In this document: positions 1 to 6,490 of the stretch, piece after piece
Position numbering within the stretch: the first letter of the stretch is position 1
Layout of the letters: every line of letters starts with the position of its first letter
Source: an uncultured Roseburia sp.
GTDB taxonomy: Bacteria > Bacillota > Clostridia > Lachnospirales > Lachnospiraceae
Reading direction: 5' to 3'
Assembly (NCBI GenBank): GCA_947246475.1
Contig: CAMXSH010000012.1
Span: 1 to 47,986 of the forward strand
DNA: 47,986 nt
Position numbers and translations under genes: made by a program
The notes under the pieces: generated by a model
What the model was told of the DNA's origin: nothing
Seen by the model: the letters and a program-made list of their open reading frames with translations, nothing else
The model's database searches: none

Positions 1-162
1 CATATTGGGGTCTTCCCTTATCCAGAGGGAATGGGTATTTAAAAAACGCAAGTAATATTTCTTTTGCCTGCAATCGTTCTACTTATCATCCAATATGTCC
101 TGAATGGCATATTGGGGTCTTCCCTTATCCAGAGGGAATGGGTATTTAAAAAACGCAAGTAA
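1..162. repeat. Tandem 107-bp repeat holding glycosyltransferase tail fragments
   Basis: Bases 1-55 and 108-162 are identical over 55 nt, a tandem period of 107 bp; the left copy is cut by the window edge, so more copies may lie outside. Each copy contains a small inverted repeat (TTCCCT / AGGGAA at 13-31 and again at 120-138). On the minus strand each copy includes the last codons of a GtrB-like gene, almost the same as the end of the intact gene that begins just to the right. No other gene is visible in this stretch. Confidence 0.9.
79..123 (-). pseudogene. 3' tail remnant of a GtrB-like glycosyltransferase
   Basis: Read on the minus strand, these bases encode GRPQYAIQDILDDK and a stop. 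The intact neighbour at 180-1151 ends GRPKYAIQDILDDKNSDCS. The remnant has Q where the gene has K, and stops after DDK, so it derives from a diverged allele rather than a fresh copy. A second copy of the same remnant starts at the window's left edge. No start codon or catalytic part is present, so it cannot encode a working enzyme. Confidence 0.75.
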
Positions 163-179
163 AAAAAGAAAATAAATTG

Positions 180-1151
180 CTAACTGCAGTCACTATTTTT
201 ATCATCCAATATGTCCTGAATGGCATATTTGGGTCTTCCCTTTGCCTCCATGTATACCTTCCCGATGTATTCGCCCACAACACCGATGGCGAGAAGCTGC
301 AGCCCTCCCAGCGCCCAGACGGAAACGATCAGACTGCTCCATCCCGGCACTGTATCACCCAGAACAAACTGCATGATAGAATAGAACAACATTAGAATGC
401 TGACAAAAAATACAATAAATCCAAGCCACACGATAAAACGAATGGGCTTAACGCTAAAGGATGAAATACCATCAAAGGCAAATGCCAGCATTTTTTTCAG
501 GGGATACTTACTCTCTCCTGCAAACCTCTCGTGTCTCTCATAATACACCGTATCCGACGGATAACCGATCAATGGGATCATCCCTCTCAAAAATAGATGG
601 ACTTCTTTATAATCCTCCAGCTGCTCCAGTACACGCCGGCTCATCAGCCGGTAATCCGCGTGATTAAATACGATTTCCACTCCCATCCATTTCATCATTT
701 TATAAAATCCCTCAGCTGTGGTCTTTTTAAAAAACGTATCCTTTTTGCGGCTGCTCCTCACACCGTAAACCACATCATTACCTGCATAATATTTATCTAT
801 CATCTCATCAATGGCATTTACATCATCCTGCAGGTCGGCATCCAGGGAGATCGCCACATCTGCATGCTCTTTGGCATACATCAGTCCCGCCAGCACCGCA
901 TTCTGGTGTCCCCGGTTCCGGGACAGGTTCAGCCCGCTCACCAGCCGGTGATCCCCATGCAGACGCCTGATTATGATCCATGTCTGATCCCTCGAACCAT
1001 CATTTACAAAGAGGATCCGGCTGGCATCGCTGATCCTGCCCGCTGTGATCAGATCTTCCATCTTATGGGTCAGCTGCTTTGCCGTCTCGTCCAGTACCTC
1101 CTCCTCATTGTAGCAGGGCACTACAAGATAAAGCGTACTTTTTTCTTTCAT
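180..1151 (-). CDS. GtrB/DPM1-like polyprenyl-phosphate glycosyltransferase
   Basis: A family 2 glycosyltransferase of 323 aa, typical length for enzymes that move a sugar from a nucleotide donor onto undecaprenyl phosphate at the inner face of the membrane. The N-terminal GT-A domain shows PCYNEEE and the metal-binding DxD in SLDADLQDD. The C-terminal third carries two long hydrophobic segments followed by the usual GEYIGKVY and GRPKYAIQDIL end. The start at 1151 is chosen because GGGGGA lies 6 nt upstream; the longer open frame to 1274 lacks such a site. It has its own TTGACA-17-TAAAAT promoter and is divergent from the next gene. The sugar cannot be read from the sequence. Confidence 0.88.
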   Translation of the reverse strand: MKEKSTLYLVVPCYNEEEVLDETAKQLTHKMEDLITAGRISDASRILFVNDGSRDQTWIIIRRLHGDHRLVSGLNLSRNRGHQNAVLAGLMYAKEHADVAISLDADLQDDVNAIDEMIDKYYAGNDVVYGVRSSRKKDTFFKKTTAEGFYKMMKWMGVEIVFNHADYRLMSRRVLEQLEDYKEVHLFLRGMIPLIGYPSDTVYYERHERFAGESKYPLKKMLAFAFDGISSFSVKPIRFIVWLGFIVFFVSILMLFYSIMQFVLGDTVPGWSSLIVSVWALGGLQLLAIGVVGEYIGKVYMEAKGRPKYAIQDILDDKNSDCS

Positions 1152-1182
1152 ATTTTTTCCCCCATATCGTATATTTGTTTTC

Positions 1183-1211
1183 ATTTTATACATTGTTGCT
1201 CCTGTTGTCAA
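1183..1211 (-). promoter_or_regulatory. Promoter for the leftward GtrB-like gene
   Basis: On the minus strand TTGACA (plus 1206-1211) is followed after 17 nt by TAAAAT (plus 1183-1188), close to the sigma-A consensus. It gives a leader of roughly 25 nt before the start at 1151, with the ribosome site inside. It lies back to back with the rightward promoter at 1233-1260, so one 80-bp segment could control both units. Confidence 0.75.
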
Positions 1212-1232
1212 ATTTAATCTTTCCTTATGTAA

Positions 1233-1260
1233 TTGACATAAAATACAAATATGGTAAAAT
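1233..1260 (+). promoter_or_regulatory. Promoter for the rightward TagF/kdsB unit
   Basis: TTGACA at 1233-1238, a 16-nt spacer and TAAAAT at 1255-1260, preceded by TGG (extended -10). This is a strong sigma-A type signal about 40 nt before the first gene of the rightward block. No other clear promoter lies inside that block, so the four genes probably share this one. Confidence 0.8.
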
Positions 1261-1303
1261 AGATTGAGATGCACGTTTATGAAGAAAGATATTGAGAAAG
1301 AAT

Positions 1304-3412
1304 ATGAATATGGATAAACGATTGAAATATAGATTAAAACAAGATCTGTCTCTTATAAAAAACCGGATCAAATATAAATTGTGCCGGATCTTTTATGTCA
1401 CCCAGGATAAAATGGTCTTTTTTGAATCCTATCACGGAAAACGCTGCGGAGACAGCGTAAAAGCTATATATGAAGAAATGGCAGAGGATGAGGCATTTCG
1501 GGACTACACCTTTGTGTGGGCATTTACGGATCCGAAAAAACACAGGGAACTGGCGGAAAATCCTCATACGATCCTGGTAAAAAAAGGAAGCCAGGATTAT
1601 TTCCGCTATGCGGCTGCTTCCCGGTTCTGGGTAAATAATGTGAGCGTTCCTGACTTTCTGATTCCTGGGAAACACCAGGTCTATATCGAAACCTGGCACG
1701 GCACACCGCTGAAACGGCTGGGCTGCGATATCGAGACGGACAGCGATCCGAGACAGTCCAGAGAGCGTATGCACAAACGTTACCGGAAAAAAGGTAAAAA
1801 AGTAACCCATTTCCTCTCTCCCTCTCCCTATTACAGTGAAAAGATCGCCTCGGCATTTGGCCTGGAACATCCGAACGATAACCAGTTCATTGAATGCGGC
1901 TATCCCAGAAACGATGCGCTCTTCCACTATAGTGAAGAAGACATCTCGCAGATCCGGGAACGGCTAGGTATCCGGGAGGAACAGAAAGTGATCCTCTATA
2001 CCCCTACCTGGAGGGATACGGATTTTCAAGCGCAGTCTGGCTTCCGCTACAGCGCATCTGTAGATCTGAAAAAAGTGGTGGAGGGTCTGCCGGAAAATTG
2101 TGTACTCTTATTCCGTGCCCATCACCAGATCGGACTCTCCGGCATTATTGAAAGCACATCAAATATCATAGATGTCACCGACGTAGACGATATCAACGAT
2201 CTGTATATCATCAGCGACCTGATGATCACAGACTACTCTTCTACCATGTTTGATTTCAGCGTACTAAAACGCCCTATGGTATTTCATATGTATGACCAGG
2301 AAGAGTATGCCAATAACATCCGGGGCTTCTACTTTGACTTATCGGAACTGCCGGGTCCCATCACCGAAGATGAGACGGCGCTTGCCCAGGCGGTGACACA
2401 GCAGCTGGCGCATTTTGACTACAGCAAAGATCCTAAATATCAGGCATTTCATAATAAATTCAACCGATGGGAAGACGGACAGGCTGCCAGACGGGTCATC
2501 GAACGGTGTATCGCCATTCCGGCCCACAAGCCTGGACTGTGGGAACGCCTGATCCAGACCTTCAAAAAAAACCTGAACCGCATCCGCATCGTATACATGA
2601 TCGTCCGCTACAACATTACCGGATGGTTTAATATGCATGGGTTTTTCCTGAACAATAATGGCAGACGCCTTATGGATATGAAAGACTGCCACAAAGGAGA
2701 GCGGTGCTTTCTGATCGGCAACGGTCCCAGCCTGTCACCGGAGGATCTCCACCTGTTAAAAGATGAGTACACCTTCGGAACAAATATGGTATATAAAATA
2801 TTTGACCAGACCGACTGGCGCCCCAGCTTTCACTGCGTATCCGACAGCATCTATGCGACAAAACTGCGGGACGAGCTGTATAACAATGTAAAATCACCCT
2901 TATTTACCATTGAAAAAACTTATCACAAAATGACCAAGCGGACGCTGGACACCACCTATGTCCACACCATCGCCAGCGAGCGTTATAAGGTGAGAGGAAA
3001 TATCTTTGCCTACTGTATGGTAAAGGCAACGGTTCTGTCCCTTGCCGCCGAGTTTGCCTTTCATATGGGCTTCTCGGAAATCTATCTGCTGGGGGTAGAC
3101 TGCACCAATCCCCATGCCACCGGAGGTCATTTTACCGACAATTATACAACGAAAGAGATTGCCCAGACCGATATTTCCCGTATTAAAACCCGTATGAACA
3201 AAGAAAATGTGACCACGGAACAGATCGGGGAACATATCATTGACCGGTCTCTGTTCGTCTACCGGCTGCTAAAAAAATATGCAGACCGGCACGGAATCAA
3301 GATTTACAATGCTACCCGTGGCGGGAATCTCGAAGTCTTTCCAAGAGTCCAATTGGAAGACGTTCTCGCTACCGAAAAACCCGGTCCGGGCAGCCACAAG
3401 AAAAAGAAATAG
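1304..3412 (+). CDS. TagF-like polyol-phosphate transferase fused to MAF/MptE-like domain
   Basis: About 702 aa with two parts. The first 400 residues are a CDP-glycerol/CDP-ribitol phosphotransferase (TagF/TarL type, GT-B fold): TWHGTPLK near 130, YTPTWRD near 234, ITDYSS near 308. The last 230 residues match the MAF_flag10/MptE-like family, with IGNGPSL near 471 and MGFSEIYLLGVDC further on; relatives include flagellin nonulosonic-acid transferases, and the motifs recall GT42 sialyltransferases. A bifunctional polymerase is inferred: polyol phosphate by the first half, a CMP-linked ulosonic acid by the second. Neighbouring kdsB and tarI/tarJ would supply both donors. Starts 1292 (TTG), 1304 and 1310 are all possible. 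Its paralogue lies at 6491-8545. Confidence 0.85.
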   Translation: MNMDKRLKYRLKQDLSLIKNRIKYKLCRIFYVTQDKMVFFESYHGKRCGDSVKAIYEEMAEDEAFRDYTFVWAFTDPKKHRELAENPHTILVKKGSQDYFRYAAASRFWVNNVSVPDFLIPGKHQVYIETWHGTPLKRLGCDIETDSDPRQSRERMHKRYRKKGKKVTHFLSPSPYYSEKIASAFGLEHPNDNQFIECGYPRNDALFHYSEEDISQIRERLGIREEQKVILYTPTWRDTDFQAQSGFRYSASVDLKKVVEGLPENCVLLFRAHHQIGLSGIIESTSNIIDVTDVDDINDLYIISDLMITDYSSTMFDFSVLKRPMVFHMYDQEEYANNIRGFYFDLSELPGPITEDETALAQAVTQQLAHFDYSKDPKYQAFHNKFNRWEDGQAARRVIERCIAIPAHKPGLWERLIQTFKKNLNRIRIVYMIVRYNITGWFNMHGFFLNNNGRRLMDMKDCHKGERCFLIGNGPSLSPEDLHLLKDEYTFGTNMVYKIFDQTDWRPSFHCVSDSIYATKLRDELYNNVKSPLFTIEKTYHKMTKRTLDTTYVHTIASERYKVRGNIFAYCMVKATVLSLAAEFAFHMGFSEIYLLGVDCTNPHATGGHFTDNYTTKEIAQTDISRIKTRMNKENVTTEQIGEHIIDRSLFVYRLLKKYADRHGIKIYNATRGGNLEVFPRVQLEDVLATEKPGPGSHKKKK

Positions 3413-3551
3413 AAAGAAGGAATGTTCATGAAAATTATTGGAGCCTTTCCGAGAGTCCAATCGGAAGACGTTCTCGCTACCGAAAAACCTGGTCCGGGCA
3501 ACCACAAGAAAAAGAAATAGAAAGAAGGAATGTTCATGAAAATTATTGGAG
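3337..3551 (+). repeat. Tandem duplication of the tagF-like/kdsB junction (108-bp period)
   Basis: Bases 3337-3443 and 3445-3551 match at 103 of 107 positions. Each copy runs from the last 24 codons of the TagF-like gene, through its stop and the AAGAAGGA ribosome site, into the first codons of kdsB. The four differences fall as two silent third-position changes and two amino-acid changes (L/S, S/N) in the tail. That pattern suggests the extra tail came from a related allele rather than from a new slippage event. The repeat separates the two genes by about 120 nt. Confidence 0.92.
3422..3520 (+). pseudogene. Chimeric mini-ORF: kdsB start joined to TagF-like tail
   Basis: A 32-codon reading frame produced by the tandem duplication. 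It begins MFMKIIG, the first residues of kdsB, and then runs into FPRVQSEDVLATEKPGPG and a lysine run, the C-terminus of the preceding protein. It has a good ribosome site (AAGAAGGA just upstream) and may be translated, but it has no domain. I read it as a recombination by-product. Confidence 0.7.
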
Positions 3552-4276
3552 TTATCCCTGCACGTTATAAATCCAGCCGTTTTCCTGGCAAGCCACTGGT
3601 AGATATCTGTGGCAAACCAATGATCTGGTGGGTGTACCAGCAGGCAAAAAAAGTCCCTGAATTCCATGAAGTTTATGTAGCTACTGACGACGAGCGTATC
3701 AAAGCAGCCTGCGACGAGCATAATATGAAAGTGATCATGACCTCAGACAAGCACGAAACCGGATCTGACCGGGTGGCTGAGGTAGCATCCAAGGTAGAGG
3801 GCGACCTGTTCATCAACATCCAAGGGGATGAGCCGGTCATCAATCCGGAAATGATCCAGGAGGTTATCTCCATCTTTTTTGAGGACGATTCCGTTTATTT
3901 TGGAAGCCTGAAAAAAGAGATCACCGATCCGGAAGAGATCAAAGCGACCAGCACCGTAAAGGTCGTTACAGATCAGCAGGGAGATGCTATGTACTTCTCC
4001 CGCTCTGTCATCCCTTCCAATGTAAAAGACGGACATCTGGCAAGAGTGTTCCGCCATGTGGGAATTTACGCCTATAAACGGGATTTTCTCAAAGAGTTTT
4101 CGGAAATGACTCAGACTGAACTGGAACTGGGAGAAGGAATTGAACCACTGCGTGCCATGGAACGGGGCTATAAAATGCGTCTCAAAGAAACAAAACACTC
4201 ATCCATCGGCGTAGACCTGCCTGAACACATTGAAAAAGTAGAGCGGGTGATCCAGGGAATCGATACATTGGACTAG
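3536..4276 (+). CDS. kdsB: CMP-ulosonate (3-deoxy-manno-octulosonate) cytidylyltransferase
   Basis: A 246-aa protein, the usual KdsB length. It activates a 2-keto-3-deoxy sugar acid with CTP to give the CMP-sugar. Visible motifs are IPARYKSSRFPGKPL at residues 7-21, where nucleotide is bound, then NIQGDEP near 94-100, YFSRSVIP, RHVGIYAY and GVDLPEH near the end. The start at 3536 is preferred over 3530 because AAGAAGGA then has a 6-nt spacing; at 3530 there would be none. KdsB belongs to Gram-negative lipid A-Kdo synthesis, so its presence among teichoic-acid-like genes is notable. No kdsA or kdsD is nearby, so the true substrate may be Kdo or a related ulosonic acid. Confidence 0.88.
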   Translation: MKIIGVIPARYKSSRFPGKPLVDICGKPMIWWVYQQAKKVPEFHEVYVATDDERIKAACDEHNMKVIMTSDKHETGSDRVAEVASKVEGDLFINIQGDEPVINPEMIQEVISIFFEDDSVYFGSLKKEITDPEEIKATSTVKVVTDQQGDAMYFSRSVIPSNVKDGHLARVFRHVGIYAYKRDFLKEFSEMTQTELELGEGIEPLRAMERGYKMRLKETKHSSIGVDLPEHIEKVERVIQGIDTLD

Positions 4277-4360
4277 CCGGTCTCCGTGCCCCAGGATCCG
4301 CGGGACAGGGAATCCGGCTGCCTGTACTCCGGAACCCCCGGAGAGAAAGGATTAGAAGAT

Positions 4361-5968
4361 ATGAAACGAGTACAATTATTAGACTGTACACTGCGGGATG
4401 GGGGATATCTCGTGGATGCCCAGTTTGGAAATACAGTGATCAAGGGTATGATTAAGGGACTTGCAGAAAGCGGCATCGATGTGGTGGAATGCGGTTTTTT
4501 AAAGGATGAGCCCCACGAAAAGGGAAGTACGATATTTAACAATGCAGCGCAGTTGAGGCCATTTCTGCCGGAAGACCGCCGCCAGGCTTCCTATGTCTGT
4601 CTGGCGGACTACAGCCGCTACACCATCTCAAATCTGGAACCTTTTGACGGCACTTCCATCGATGGCGTCCGCGCCTGTTTCTTTAAGAATGAACGCTATG
4701 ATGTAATTGATTTCTGCCGGGAGATCACAGAAAAGGGCTATAAGCTCTATGTGCAGCCCGTGGATATACTGGGCTATTCCGACGCAGAGCTCTTGGAACT
4801 GATCGAGATGGTCAATCCACTGGAGCCCTATGCCTTCAGTATCGTAGACACTTTTGGTTCCATGTACAAGGAAGACCTCCGTCGGGTATTTTACCTGATC
4901 GACCGGAATCTGAATGCCTCTTCCCGCATCGGCTTCCATTCCCACAATAATCTTCAGATGTCCTTCTCCTTATCCCAGGAGTTTGTAGATATGACCCAGG
5001 GACTGAGAAAGGTAGTCATCGACGCCACTATGGCGGGCATGGGCAGGGGCGCCGGCAACACCAATACGGAACTGGTCATGCAGTATATGAACCGCAAATA
5101 CAATGCCGGCTATGATATTGATGTCGTTCTCGATCTCATTGACAACTACGTGGATGGAATCCGCAGCACATGCAGCTGGGGATACTCTACCCCCTATTTC
5201 CTCGCCGGATCTTACAGCGCCCACGTCAACAACATCTCCTATCTGACCGCAAAAGCCGGGATCTCCAGCCGGGATATCAATTATATCCTGAACCGCATCG
5301 GCAGTGACGCCAGAAAGCGTTATGACTATGATCTTCTGGAAAAAACCTATATGGAATATAATGGGACGATCCGGGATGACGAAAAAGATGTGGCACTGTT
5401 AAAAGAAAACCTACAGGGTAAGGATATCCTGATGCTCCTTCCGGGACACAGCATCGTTACCCACAAAGAAGAGATCCTGAAATACTGCCAGGAAAAGAAA
5501 CCTGTAGTGGTCAGTGTCAACCTGCTCTCCCACGATTATCCTATTAACTATATATATTTCAGCAATAAAAAACGTTATAATTACTGGAAAAGCGCCAGCC
5601 GCTTTAAAGAATACAAAAAGATCGTCACCTCCAATGTGACAAATATAGAAGACAAGAACCAGCATATCATCGATTTTACAAGACTGGTAAAATGTGGATG
5701 GGATCAGCTGGACAATTCCGGCATCCTGCTTCTTCGTCTCCTGGACGAACTGGATCCCGCTTCCATCGCCATGGCAGGCTTTGACGGCTACAGCCAGGAT
5801 TCCAGCAGCAACTACATGCAGAAGGAAATGGAAAAGACACGAAATATCAAAAATGCTGATCAGGCAAACCGTGATGTGCAGAGCATGCTGGAAGATTATA
5901 TGAACACCAGACAGTCCGACTGCCCGATCCAGTTCCTGACACCATCCCGTTTTGAGATCAGCCAATAG
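4361..5968 (+). CDS. DRE-TIM (HMGL-like) aldolase fused to MAF/MptE-like domain
   Basis: About 535 aa in two parts. Residues 1-350 form a DRE-TIM metalloaldolase barrel: LLDCTLRDGG at 6-15 (catalytic Arg12, metal Asp13), FHSHNN at 192-197 with the metal pair His193/His195, and MAGMGRGAGN near 224. This superfamily includes pyruvate aldolases such as 4-hydroxy-2-oxovalerate aldolase. Residues 354-535 resemble the MptE/MAF Rossmann domain of the two flanking TagF-like fusions: MLLPGHS in place of GNGPS, and a late IAMAGFDGYS strand. It lies between kdsB and the kdsC-like gene, so I infer it builds the ulosonic-acid skeleton in place of KdsA. Start 4361 follows AAAGGA; the frame open upstream to 4286 has no such support. 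Confidence 0.78.
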   Translation: MKRVQLLDCTLRDGGYLVDAQFGNTVIKGMIKGLAESGIDVVECGFLKDEPHEKGSTIFNNAAQLRPFLPEDRRQASYVCLADYSRYTISNLEPFDGTSIDGVRACFFKNERYDVIDFCREITEKGYKLYVQPVDILGYSDAELLELIEMVNPLEPYAFSIVDTFGSMYKEDLRRVFYLIDRNLNASSRIGFHSHNNLQMSFSLSQEFVDMTQGLRKVVIDATMAGMGRGAGNTNTELVMQYMNRKYNAGYDIDVVLDLIDNYVDGIRSTCSWGYSTPYFLAGSYSAHVNNISYLTAKAGISSRDINYILNRIGSDARKRYDYDLLEKTYMEYNGTIRDDEKDVALLKENLQGKDILMLLPGHSIVTHKEEILKYCQEKKPVVVSVNLLSHDYPINYIYFSNKKRYNYWKSASRFKEYKKIVTSNVTNIEDKNQHIIDFTRLVKCGWDQLDNSGILLLRLLDELDPASIAMAGFDGYSQDSSSNYMQKEMEKTRNIKNADQANRDVQSMLEDYMNTRQSDCPIQFLTPSRFEISQ

Positions 5969-5982
5969 ATAAAGGAGTAAGT

Positions 5983-6486
5983 ATGAAAAACCTGAAAGAA
6001 ATCAAATTATTTGCCATGGACGTAGACGGTACCCTTACCGATGGAAAGATCTATATGGGAAACGACGGAGAACTGTTCAAAGCCTTTAACGTCAAAGACG
6101 GTCTCGGCATCAAGCTTCTGAAAGATTCCGGCATCGTTCCTGCCATTATAACTGGAAGAAATTCCCAGATCGTCGCCAACCGCTGTCTTGAGCTGGGTCT
6201 GACGGAGTTCCATCAGGGGGTGAAAAATAAGGCGGCAAAGCTCACAGAACTCATGGACCAATATGGCCTGACTGCGGAGCAGACCGCCTACATCGGGGAT
6301 GACATGAATGATCTCAGCGCCATAAAGACCGCTGGGATTACCTTTGCCCCCTCGGACTGCGCCGATAGCCTCAAACCCTATATCGACATCCTCCTGACCA
6401 GACCTGCCGGACAGGCACCAGTGCGGGAGGCCATCGATATGATTTTAAAAGACCGGTATGATTTCAGTGAATTTCTGGATCTGTAA
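5983..6486 (+). CDS. KdsC-type HAD phosphatase
   Basis: A 167-aa HAD-family phosphatase without a cap domain (KdsC class, which acts as a tetramer). Motif I is MDVDGTLTDG with nucleophile Asp13 and acid/base Asp15; motif II Thr57 lies in ITGRN; motif IV is GDDMNDL at 105-111. Relatives remove phosphate from Kdo-8-phosphate or N-acylneuraminate-9-phosphate. AAAGGAG lies 6 nt before the start and the gene follows the aldolase by 14 nt, so the two are co-transcribed. The context implies a phosphorylated ulosonic acid is made first, dephosphorylated here, then activated by KdsB. The exact substrate is not shown by the sequence. Confidence 0.85.
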   Translation: MKNLKEIKLFAMDVDGTLTDGKIYMGNDGELFKAFNVKDGLGIKLLKDSGIVPAIITGRNSQIVANRCLELGLTEFHQGVKNKAAKLTELMDQYGLTAEQTAYIGDDMNDLSAIKTAGITFAPSDCADSLKPYIDILLTRPAGQAPVREAIDMILKDRYDFSEFLDL

Positions 6487-6490
6487 AGCA

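Noticed and set aside
1-162. End of an insertion sequence
   Set aside because: No transposase and no terminal inverted repeats; the repeated part is the tail of a glycosyltransferase gene.
3422-3520. Chimeric mini-ORF as a real small protein
   Set aside because: It consists only of the start of kdsB and the tail of the preceding gene, fully explained by the tandem duplication.
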